From NCBI GenBank assembly GCA_037137555.1, contig JBAXKA010000038.1:1-9417 (forward strand): a DNA stretch of 9,417 nt. The letters run 5' to 3'. The position numbers were made by a program, and so were the translations under genes. Below are positions 1-6,043 of this stretch, piece after piece (position 1 is the stretch's first letter; each line of letters starts with the position of its first letter). The DNA comes from UBA9630 sp037137555. GTDB taxonomy: Bacteria; Patescibacteriota; Minisyncoccia; Moranbacterales; UBA2206. The notes beneath the pieces are model-generated. The model was given only the letters and a program-made list of their open reading frames with translations, made no database searches and was not told the DNA's origin.

Positions 1-2
1 CA

Positions 3-1193
3 ACAGGTACTGGACTGGTAGTAACAAATAGCGGCAACGTCGGCATCGGGACGACAGCCCCCACCCAAAAACTAACCGTCGCCGGCAACATCAATGTTGT
101 TGGTGGATCTTTCATCGACGACGGCACCACCCTCAATGTCCCAGACTATGTTTTTGAAACAGGCTATACTCTCCGCACCATCCCAGAACTAGAAACTTAC
201 CTAGCACAAAATTTGCACCTTCCCGGCGTATTATCCCGTGAACAAGTCAAAAAAAATGGAATGAACTATGGATCTATGATGATGTCACTGCTCGAAAAGA
301 CCGAAGAAAACACATTATACACAATTGATAACTTTAAAAATATTAAGGAAAATCAAACTCAAATTGCTCAAATTTCTGATCAATTCGCCATGCTAAATGA
401 TGCATTCCATATCACGATTAGCTCGGAAAATGACAATTCATTCGGAAATCGTGAGGTAGAGGCATTCCAAAATCGTGAGGTGACCATCTCTGCTTCCACC
501 ATAAATCTCACTGGAAACATCATCGCTAACGGCCAAAATATCAACACGGCGATCACTGACCTCACCGAAAATCAAAATAAAATCGTCAATCAATTAACCG
601 GACAATTAGCTGATCAAAGTTTATCAGTAGATAGTAAATTGCAATTGATTGGGCAAACATTAAATGACATTAATGTAGAGACGCAATTAATTGCGTCTCT
701 ACAAAAACAAATAACCGCCGATACAAAAGATATAATTAATCTAAAAGATCAAATTAAAACTCTCCAAGATCAAACTAAAGCCGTGATTGATTTTCAATTG
801 GCCTTTAATTTAGACAAAGTAATAATCAAAGATGCCCTAGGAAATGTTAACTTGCTTGATGGGAAAATTACGGCGAAGGATATTGAAGTTCTGAATAAAA
901 TTAAAGCTACGGATATTGAAGCGACGAATAGTCTCAAGGGCAAAAATATCGAATTGAGTTCGGATGTTTCTGGCACAAGTTTGATTAAGGCTGGCGAATT
1001 AGAGTCGGTAAAAATATTAACTACGGAAGCGAAAGCGGGAGTCAAAATTTATATTACACCACTGGATAAACTTTCCGGTCGTAGCCTTTATATTGATCGC
1101 GAAAAAATTGAAGAAGGCATAAGTTTCAGCGTAGAATTAGACGGTGAGGTCTTGAGCAAGGATGTTAATTTCAACTGGTTGATTGTGAAATAA
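3..1193 (+). CDS. Surface/tail-fibre-like protein with S74-type chaperone motif, 5'-truncated
   Basis: The frame is open from base 3, so the start lies outside the window; 396 residues are visible. The first 22 codons carry a GNVGIGTTAPTQKLTVAGNI-type repeat, common in phage tail fibres and bacterial adhesins. About residues 45-110 follow the classic block around S74-type fibre chaperones: a VPDYVF segment, an ELETYL segment, HLPGV, then G-M-N and LLEKTEENTLY. Unlike fibre proteins that end there, about 290 more residues follow: a polar Q/N/D/K-rich stretch with coiled-coil character (to ~265), near-repeats of about 11 residues (AKDIEVLNK, KATDIEATN, KGKNIEL), and a beta-rich C-terminus ending FNWLIVK. 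No S74 Ser-Lys dyad could be assigned. G+C falls from ~53% over bases 1-180 to about a third further in. Probable role: extracellular attachment or surface structure, inferred from family resemblance. The TTG at 213 is internal, not a start. Confidence 0.75.
   Translation, partial: TGTGLVVTNSGNVGIGTTAPTQKLTVAGNINVVGGSFIDDGTTLNVPDYVFETGYTLRTIPELETYLAQNLHLPGVLSREQVKKNGMNYGSMMMSLLEKTEENTLYTIDNFKNIKENQTQIAQISDQFAMLNDAFHITISSENDNSFGNREVEAFQNREVTISASTINLTGNIIANGQNINTAITDLTENQNKIVNQLTGQLADQSLSVDSKLQLIGQTLNDINVETQLIASLQKQITADTKDIINLKDQIKTLQDQTKAVIDFQLAFNLDKVIIKDALGNVNLLDGKITAKDIEVLNKIKATDIEATNSLKGKNIELSSDVSGTSLIKAGELESVKILTTEAKAGVKIYITPLDKLSGRSLYIDREKIEEGISFSVELDGEVLSKDVNFNWLIVK
441..488 (+). repeat. 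Two tandem 24-bp units in the surface protein gene
   Basis: The units 441-464 and 465-488 share TTC..AAATCGTGAGGT with two differences in their first 17 bases. They encode two successive F-x-N-R-E-V octads. The rest of each unit has diverged. This looks like a short in-frame duplication inside a repetitive fibre protein. Confidence 0.5.
674..703. repeat. 30-bp perfect palindrome inside a coding region
   Basis: The left arm TGTAGAGACGCAATT (674-688) is exactly the reverse complement of the right arm (689-703), with no loop. It lies in frame within the surface protein gene and encodes V-E-T-Q-L-I-A-S-L plus parts of the flanking codons. Its length equals ten codons, so the reading frame survives. 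GTAGAGACG-type palindromes resemble small dispersed intergenic repeats seen in some bacteria; that resemblance is from memory. No target-site duplication is apparent. Confidence 0.75.
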
Positions 1194-1206
1194 AAAAAAT
1201 ATTCAT

Positions 1207-1234
1207 TTGCTGGATCGTTAGTTTATGTTAAACT
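1207..1234 (+). promoter_or_regulatory. Candidate extended -10 promoter for the PBP2 gene
   Basis: TGTTAAACT at 1226-1234 fits an extended -10 (TG-n-TAAACT). A weak -35, TTGCTG at 1207-1212, sits 16 bp upstream. The predicted start near 1241 leaves a leader of about 16 nt without a Shine-Dalgarno sequence. The -35 is poor, so confidence is limited. Confidence 0.4.
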
Positions 1235-1251
1235 AGAACAACTAAACTAAC
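1217..1251. repeat. Inverted repeat over the PBP2 promoter
   Basis: GTTAGTTTA (1217-1225) is the exact reverse complement of TAAACTAAC (1243-1251), with a 17-nt spacer that contains the candidate -10. There is no T-tract after it on the plus strand, so an operator-like site or a weak mRNA structure is as likely as a terminator for the upstream gene. Confidence 0.45.
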
Positions 1252-1256
1252 ATCAA

Positions 1257-3146
1257 ATGTTTCAACGATATTTCAAAAAAAGGAGAATGGCGCGAGGCAT
1301 CGAAATTGAAGATGCTATCATGAATGTTTCTCAAAAAGAAAAGGCGCTGATTGAAAAACCTTTCGAACGAAAAGGACTCGCGACTGTTTGGTATTTATTT
1401 TTTATTGCCTTGCTATTTTTATTTGGCAGAGTTTTTTATTTGGATATTTTTAGAGGCGAATATTACGCACTCGTTTCAGTTGAAAATCGAATTAGAAAAA
1501 TAACCATCAAAGCTCCAAGGGGAAATATTTTGGATAAATTTGGTAATATTTTAGCACGGAATTCTCCTAGTATTGATGTCGTTATCGTTCCGAGTTATTT
1601 GCCAAAGAGTGATCAAGAAAAAAAGCTACTCGCAGAAAAAGTTGCTGGCATTCTCAATATTAATTCTGGTAATGTGGAAATAATAATGCTTAGCCAAAAT
1701 GAAAAATCGACTGATTCAATTTTGCTTAAAGAAAATATTACCCAAGATCAAGCTTTAATTTTAGCAGAAAAAATTAATGACTTGCCGGGAATTGCTCTGG
1801 AAAAAACCGCTATTCGTAATTATGCTGATAGTGTTATTTTCTCACATGTAATTGGTTATGATGGAAAAATAACTAAAGAAGAAATGAATAAGAATAAAGA
1901 TTATTTCATGACAGATTATATTGGAAAAACTGGTTTGGAAAAAAAATATGAACAACAATTAAAAGGTGTGCACGGAGCACAGCAAGTTGAAGTCGATGCT
2001 CGAGGAGAAATAAAGAAAAATTTGGGCGTTATAAAACCTGAAGCGGGGGATGATTTGATTTTGAATATTGATCAAGAATTACAAAAAAAAATATATGACA
2101 GTTTGTCAGCGGTATTGGAAAAAACTGAAACAAAAACCGCAGCGGCTGTGGCAATTGATCCAAGTACTGGTGGAATTTTGGCGATGGTTAGTTTCCCCAG
2201 TTTTGATAATAATTTATTTGCCAATGGCATTAGTAGTGAGGAATATAAAAAATTAATTAGTGATAAGAATATTCCGTTGCTTAATCGAGCAACTAGTGGT
2301 GAATATCCACCCGGATCAACAATTAAACCGGCTGTGGCTGCTGCTGCCCTTTCAGAAAAAACAATTTCTCCCACCACAATTATTAGTGGCATGGGCGGAA
2401 GTATTAATATTGGCAGTTTTCGTTTTGGCGATTGGAAAGTGCATGGTCCAAGTGATGTGCGAACGGCGATTGCTGAAAGTAATGATGTCTTTTTTTATAC
2501 AATCGGCGGTGGTTATGGAAATATTTCTGGACTAGGTATGAATCGCATGAAGAAATATGAAGATTTATTTGGCTTTGGAGAAAAAACTGGCATTGATCTT
2601 CAAGAAGAATCCAAAGGACTTATTCCAAGTGAAGAATGGAAATTAAATAAGGTTGGTGAAAAATGGTATATTGGTGATAGCTATCATTGTGCCATTGGAC
2701 AGGGATTTGTTTTGGCAACACCACTACAAATTGCAAATTTTACGGCAACAATTGCTAATGGCGGAACACTTTATTCTCCAAAAATTGTTAACCGTGTTCG
2801 TAAAAATAATGGAGCAGAAAGTTTTGTGCAACCAGAAATGATTCGAAAGGATTTTATTTCCAAAGATATTATGCAAGTTTTGCGAGAAGGCATGCGTAAA
2901 GTTATCACAGATGGAACAGCTCAATCACTTAAAGATTTGCCAGTGGCAGTAGCCGGTAAAACTGGCACGGCAGAATTTGGCTCGCAAGACAAAACACACG
3001 CCTGGTTTATTTCTTTTGCACCATATGATAATCCGAAAATTGCCATGGTAGTTTTAGTTGAAGGCGGTGGTGAAGGACATTCTAGCGCTGTTCCAGTGAC
3101 GAAAGAAGTTTATGATTGGTATTTCACAAGAGACAAAAGTAAATAA
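1257..3146 (+). CDS. mrdA: Penicillin-binding protein 2 (class B transpeptidase)
   Basis: D,D-transpeptidase that cross-links peptidoglycan during cell elongation, normally with RodA and MreBCD; none of those partners is in this window. The 629 residues are close to the usual PBP2 length. Order: basic cytoplasmic tail (1-40), one membrane anchor (about 41-60), dimerisation domain with an APRGNILDKFGNILA motif (86-100), then the transpeptidase domain. Catalytic motifs are complete: S354-T-I-K357 (nucleophile Ser354), S408-N-D410 and K568-T-G570. The SxD form of the second motif, rather than SxN, favours PBP2 over FtsI/PBP3. The ATG at 1257 has no Shine-Dalgarno sequence. AGGAG at 1281-1285 lies just before an in-frame ATG at 1287 (residue 11) but is too close to be a normal site, so the first ATG is kept. 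Stand-alone gene between two candidate promoters. Confidence 0.93.
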   Translation: MFQRYFKKRRMARGIEIEDAIMNVSQKEKALIEKPFERKGLATVWYLFFIALLFLFGRVFYLDIFRGEYYALVSVENRIRKITIKAPRGNILDKFGNILARNSPSIDVVIVPSYLPKSDQEKKLLAEKVAGILNINSGNVEIIMLSQNEKSTDSILLKENITQDQALILAEKINDLPGIALEKTAIRNYADSVIFSHVIGYDGKITKEEMNKNKDYFMTDYIGKTGLEKKYEQQLKGVHGAQQVEVDARGEIKKNLGVIKPEAGDDLILNIDQELQKKIYDSLSAVLEKTETKTAAAVAIDPSTGGILAMVSFPSFDNNLFANGISSEEYKKLISDKNIPLLNRATSGEYPPGSTIKPAVAAAALSEKTISPTTIISGMGGSINIGSFRFGDWKVHGPSDVRTAIAESNDVFFYTIGGGYGNISGLGMNRMKKYEDLFGFGEKTGIDLQEESKGLIPSEEWKLNKVGEKWYIGDSYHCAIGQGFVLATPLQIANFTATIANGGTLYSPKIVNRVRKNNGAESFVQPEMIRKDFISKDIMQVLREGMRKVITDGTAQSLKDLPVAVAGKTGTAEFGSQDKTHAWFISFAPYDNPKIAMVVLVEGGGEGHSSAVPVTKEVYDWYFTRDKSK

Positions 3147-3153
3147 AAAAAAT

Positions 3154-3181
3154 TTGACACAAAGTCTATTTCTGGTATAAT
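3154..3181 (+). promoter_or_regulatory. Strong sigma70-type promoter for greA
   Basis: A consensus TTGACA (3154-3159), a 16-bp spacer and a consensus TATAAT (3176-3181) preceded by TGG make an extended -10. The expected start is near 3188, giving a leader of about 54 nt to the greA ATG. It begins 7 bp after the PBP2 stop codon. Confidence 0.85.
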
Positions 3182-3187
3182 TCTTAA

Positions 3188-3214
3188 TGTCGTTCGAAAG
3201 AGCGACAATTTTTT
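3188..3214 (+). terminator. GNRA-capped hairpin plus T-run in the greA leader
   Basis: TGTCGTTC (3188-3195) pairs with GAGCGACA (3200-3207) over 8 bp, one of them G-U, around a GAAA tetraloop. One A and six Ts (3209-3214) follow. This is the form of an intrinsic terminator. It most simply terminates PBP2 transcripts, but it lies downstream of the greA promoter and starts at about its +1, so greA RNA would begin with this hairpin. Confidence 0.6.
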
Positions 3215-3241
3215 ATAAAAAATAAATTAATAAAAAATATT

Positions 3242-3697
3242 ATGATAAAATTTGTAACCGAAGAAGGTTTGAAGAAAATTAAAGACGAATTGGCTCATCG
3301 CAAAACTACTCTGCGACAAGGGATTGCTGGTGCAATTAAAGAAGCCAAGGAACAAGGCGATTTGAGCGAGAACGCTGAATATAGCGCCGCTAAGGGGCAA
3401 CAAGGAGAAAATGAAGCTAAGATTGCTGAGTTGGAATTTATGCTCAAGGAATCGCGAGTAGCAACTTATGATAAAAATTTAGGTGTGGTTCAACTTGGTT
3501 CAAAAGTGAATGTGAAATTTAATGGATCGGAAATGGAATTTCAAATTGTAGGATCAAATGAATCCAATCCAGGTGAACTAAAAATTTCCAATGAATCTCC
3601 GATGGGCAAAGCTTTTATGGGAAAGAAAAAAGGTTCTGCTGTGGAAGTTAATACGCCTAGTGGGGAAGTGAAATATACTATTTTAGATGTGAAATAA
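3242..3697 (+). CDS. greA: Transcription elongation factor GreA
   Basis: Binds the RNA polymerase secondary channel and stimulates cleavage of backtracked RNA so that stalled complexes restart. The 151 residues are slightly shorter than E. coli GreA. The N-terminal coiled coil (about 1-75) carries the signature GDLSENAEYSAAKGQQ, whose tip acidic residues D40 and E43 correspond to the Mg-coordinating pair of E. coli GreA. A C-terminal FKBP-like domain (about 80-151) contains the typical SPMGKAFMGKKKG segment. The leader is almost all A/T with no Shine-Dalgarno sequence before the ATG at 3242. The NYN protein gene starts 17 bp after the stop and is probably co-transcribed. Confidence 0.95.
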   Translation: MIKFVTEEGLKKIKDELAHRKTTLRQGIAGAIKEAKEQGDLSENAEYSAAKGQQGENEAKIAELEFMLKESRVATYDKNLGVVQLGSKVNVKFNGSEMEFQIVGSNESNPGELKISNESPMGKAFMGKKKGSAVEVNTPSGEVKYTILDVK

Positions 3698-3713
3698 TAT
3701 TGGCCTTAAAAAT

Positions 3714-4238
3714 GTGAAAAAAATAAAAGAGCAGAAAAAAGAAAAAAATTATGCTTTCATAGATGGGCAGAATTTATACATGGGCATAACCACAGTTAAA
3801 AATCCGTGGAAAATTGATTTTAAAAAATTTAGAATCTTTTTAAAAGATAAGTATCATATTGAGATAGCATATTATTTTTTAGGTTTTGTGATTGAGGAAA
3901 AAAGGGATTTATATACAAAAATTCAAGAAGCTGGTTTTGTGCTAGTTTTCAGGGAACATAATGCGGCTATGATTGGAAAGAAAAAGGGAAATGTGGACGC
4001 TGATATAATTTTTTCAATTATGAAAAAACTCTACCAAGGCGAAGAATTTGATAGAGTTGTTTTGATTTCAGGCGATGGAGATTACAAAAGAATGGTTGAT
4101 TTTTTGATTGAAGAGCAAAAATTCAAGAAAGTATTATTTCCCAATAAAAAGTTTGCCTCCTCGCTATACAAAAAACTCGGATCAGAATATTTCGATTATC
4201 TGGACAAAGAAGATATTAAGCATAAAATTAAACAATAA
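3714..4238 (+). CDS. NYN-domain (LabA/DUF88, PIN-like) putative ribonuclease
   Basis: A single NYN domain of the PIN-like nuclease fold in 174 residues. Visible motifs: YAFIDGQNLY (13-22, with D17 and N20), GNVDADI (92-98, with D95 and D97) and LISGDGDYKRM (117-127, with D121 and D123). These acidic residues are the ones expected to bind metal, so RNA cleavage is the likely activity; the target cannot be told from sequence. The start is GTG at 3714: an overlapping ATG at 3712 hits a stop at once, and the domain begins at about residue 12. The first dozen residues are very Lys/Glu-rich. It follows greA by 16 bp in the same orientation and is followed by a hairpin terminator, which suggests a greA-NYN transcription unit. 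No helper domain, toxin partner or membrane segment is visible. Confidence 0.85.
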   Translation: MKKIKEQKKEKNYAFIDGQNLYMGITTVKNPWKIDFKKFRIFLKDKYHIEIAYYFLGFVIEEKRDLYTKIQEAGFVLVFREHNAAMIGKKKGNVDADIIFSIMKKLYQGEEFDRVVLISGDGDYKRMVDFLIEEQKFKKVLFPNKKFASSLYKKLGSEYFDYLDKEDIKHKIKQ

Positions 4239-4239
4239 A

Positions 4240-4280
4240 AAAAGGGCTCCTTAGGCACTAACACCGTTCGGATCCCTTTT
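4240..4280. terminator. Hairpin terminator after the NYN gene, probably bidirectional
   Basis: AAAAGGG-c-TCC (4240-4250) pairs with GGA-t-CCCTTTT (4270-4280): 10 bp with one C/T mismatch and a 19-nt loop. The A-run upstream and T-run downstream give the stem U-rich flanks on both strands. It starts two bases after the NYN stop codon. Confidence 0.65.
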
Positions 4281-4292
4281 CGTCTTAATATT

Positions 4293-4298
4293 TATAAT
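4293..4298 (+). promoter_or_regulatory. Candidate -10 element for the flavoprotein gene
   Basis: A perfect TATAAT lies 31 bp before the ATG at 4330, directly after the terminator. No convincing -35 is found at 16-19 bp spacing. A weak AAGG (4323-4326) three bases before the ATG is the only Shine-Dalgarno-like element. Confidence 0.45.
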
Positions 4299-4329
4299 AT
4301 ATTCCTATTTTATTGAAAAGTCAAGGTCT

Positions 4330-5586
4330 ATGACAAGAATACAACAAAAATTTGATGTTGCGGTGATTGGTGGGGGACCAGCAGGAATGATTGCTGCGGG
4401 AAAAGCGGCGGAGCTCGGTGCAAGAGTTGTGCTGTTGGAAAAAAATTCAGCCTTGGGAAAAAAACTTTTGCTCACTGGCAATGGTCGTTGCAATCTCACG
4501 CAAATTAATCACGATGCTAAAGAATTTACGGAGAAGCTTGGCAAAAATGGCAAATTTTTATTTTCAGCTTTTTCTATTTTTGGACCAAAAGAAGTAATTG
4601 AGTTTTTTGAGAAAAAAAATCTAGCCACAAAAGTTGAAAAAAATGGTCGGGTCTTTCCACTCTCTGACGATGCGATAGATGTGCTTTCCATACTCACAAA
4701 ATATCTTAAAGAAAATAAAGTTGAAATAATTACGAACGCAGAAGTGGCTGGTTTTATTTTTGCTGAAAATAAAATTAGTGGAGTAAAAGTGGGCGAAGAA
4801 ATAATCACGGCAGACAGTTTTATTTTATGCACTGGTGGAAAATCCTATCCAGTAACAGGCTCAACTGGCGATGGATATGCTTGGACTAAAGAATTGGGGC
4901 ACACAATCATTGCACCAGCACCAGCACTTGTGCCAGTGAAAATTAAAGAGGATTGGGTTTGCGAACTACAAGGCATAAGCTTGAAAGAAGCAACTGTCAG
5001 TCTTTGGCAAGACGAAAGAAAGCAAGCTAGCTTTCAAGGCGAGATGCTTTTTACGCATTTTGGACTTAGTGGTCCGCTGGTGCTTGATATTAGTAAAGAT
5101 ATTTTAGCATTATTAAAAAAAGGCGAAGTATTAATCAAGCTGGATCTTTTTCCTGAACTAACTTCCGTGCAATTAGATAAAACATTAGTTTTAGCTTTTC
5201 AAGAAAATAATAAAAAGGATATTAAAAATTATTTCAAAGAAATTTTATCACAAAAAATTTTGAATTTAATTTTAAAATTAGCCAATATCAATCCGGATAA
5301 AAAATTAAATTTTCTCACAAAAAAAGAACGGCAAAAAATTGTAGTGCTTTTGAAATCATTGCCATTCACGGTCTCGCAGGTCATGGGATTTGAACAAGCC
5401 ATGATTACAAGCGGAGGAATAACACTCAAAGAAATTGATCCAAGAACAATGCGTTCAAGAATTATCGAGAACTTATTTTTTGCCGGTGAAATTCTGGATC
5501 TTGATGGTCCAACTGGTGGATATAATTTGCAGATTTGCTGGAGCACTGGGTATCTGGCAGGAATAAGTGCCGGAAAAATTATCTAA
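4330..5586 (+). CDS. HI0933/YhiN-family FAD-dependent oxidoreductase
   Basis: Flavoprotein of the HI0933-like (YhiN, COG2081) family, 418 residues, normal family length. The N-terminal Rossmann motif VIGGGPAG (12-19) binds the FAD diphosphate, with E37 at the expected ribose-contact position. The family signature LLTGNGRCNLT follows at 47-57. The C-terminal FAD part has TSGGI (near 360-364), FFAGEILD (383-390) and GPTGGYNLQ (393-401). Some databases label relatives BaiN, a bile-acid reductase; that substrate is not supported here and the family's usual reaction is not established. There is a probable promoter of its own after the upstream terminator. The stop codon runs into the end of the convergent DUF2062 gene, leaving no space for an intervening terminator. 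Family assignment is confident; function is open. Confidence 0.9.
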   Translation: MTRIQQKFDVAVIGGGPAGMIAAGKAAELGARVVLLEKNSALGKKLLLTGNGRCNLTQINHDAKEFTEKLGKNGKFLFSAFSIFGPKEVIEFFEKKNLATKVEKNGRVFPLSDDAIDVLSILTKYLKENKVEIITNAEVAGFIFAENKISGVKVGEEIITADSFILCTGGKSYPVTGSTGDGYAWTKELGHTIIAPAPALVPVKIKEDWVCELQGISLKEATVSLWQDERKQASFQGEMLFTHFGLSGPLVLDISKDILALLKKGEVLIKLDLFPELTSVQLDKTLVLAFQENNKKDIKNYFKEILSQKILNLILKLANINPDKKLNFLTKKERQKIVVLLKSLPFTVSQVMGFEQAMITSGGITLKEIDPRTMRSRIIENLFFAGEILDLDGPTGGYNLQICWSTGYLAGISAGKII

Positions 5587-6037
5587 ATTTTAATTTATTA
5601 TATTTTAAAATAAAATAAAGCAAACTATAAGCAAGTAAAGCAATAGAAAATGCCACGATAAAAAAACCCACAAAAAATGGCGTTAAAATATTAATAATTA
5701 TAGTTTCAGTAAAAAAATATTTCCAACCGAGATCGTATGTTTCTCTGAAACTATTAATTAAAAATTCAGGACTAACACCAAAAACAAAACCGCCAGCAAT
5801 TGTCGCTAGGGGCAAAACGACAAAAGTTGTCCAAGCATTACTCAATAAAACTCCGGTTGTTGCAGAGAGGCGATTAAAATGCAAAAAATAGGCCGTAACC
5901 AATGTTGTTCCCACACCTTCGCCTGGCATAATTCCCCAAAAAACTCCCAAAGCAAAACCAGCCGCAATCTTGTGGGGCGTATCATCAATCAGAAAAAAAT
6001 GTTTAATATAATCTTTGATTTTTTTTAGATAACGCAT
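5579..6037 (-). CDS. DUF2062 membrane protein
   Basis: A 152-residue integral membrane protein. The conserved DUF2062 beginning is clear: DDTPHKIAAGFALGVFWGIMPG (residues 18-39), then a Gly/Thr-rich turn and a hydrophobic segment, and LLSNAWTTFVVLPLATIAGG (64-83), which matches the usual SNP-T block with N67. A long hydrophobic segment at about 112-145 forms one or two further membrane passes; the tail is basic. The family's function is unknown; some members are fused to glycosyltransferases, but no such domain is present here. The start ATG is 6 bp after the nuclease stop, with AAAGG about 10 nt upstream inside the nuclease gene, so the two are almost certainly one operon. Its 3' end overlaps the convergent flavoprotein gene by 8 bp. 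Confidence 0.8.
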   Translation of the reverse strand: MRYLKKIKDYIKHFFLIDDTPHKIAAGFALGVFWGIMPGEGVGTTLVTAYFLHFNRLSATTGVLLSNAWTTFVVLPLATIAGGFVFGVSPEFLINSFRETYDLGWKYFFTETIIINILTPFFVGFFIVAFSIALLAYSLLYFILKYNKLKFR

Positions 6038-6043
6038 AAATAA

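Noticed and set aside
213..1193. TTG at 213 as start of a 326-residue protein
   Set aside because: The frame is open to base 3 and the upstream residues carry the fibre repeat and VPDYVF block that belong to the same domain, so the gene is truncated by the window edge.
1287..1289. ATG at 1287 as the PBP2 start, behind AGGAG
   Set aside because: The spacing between AGGAG (1281-1285) and this ATG is a single base, too short for a working Shine-Dalgarno. The first ATG adds basic cytoplasmic residues compatible with a PBP2 tail. It remains a possible alternative.
5229..5546. Long minus-strand open frame inside the flavoprotein gene
   Set aside because: It is antisense to the strongly conserved C-terminal FAD region, and its translation shows no recognisable domain; it is a shadow. 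The same applies to 2072-2392 and 4509-4832 on the minus strand.
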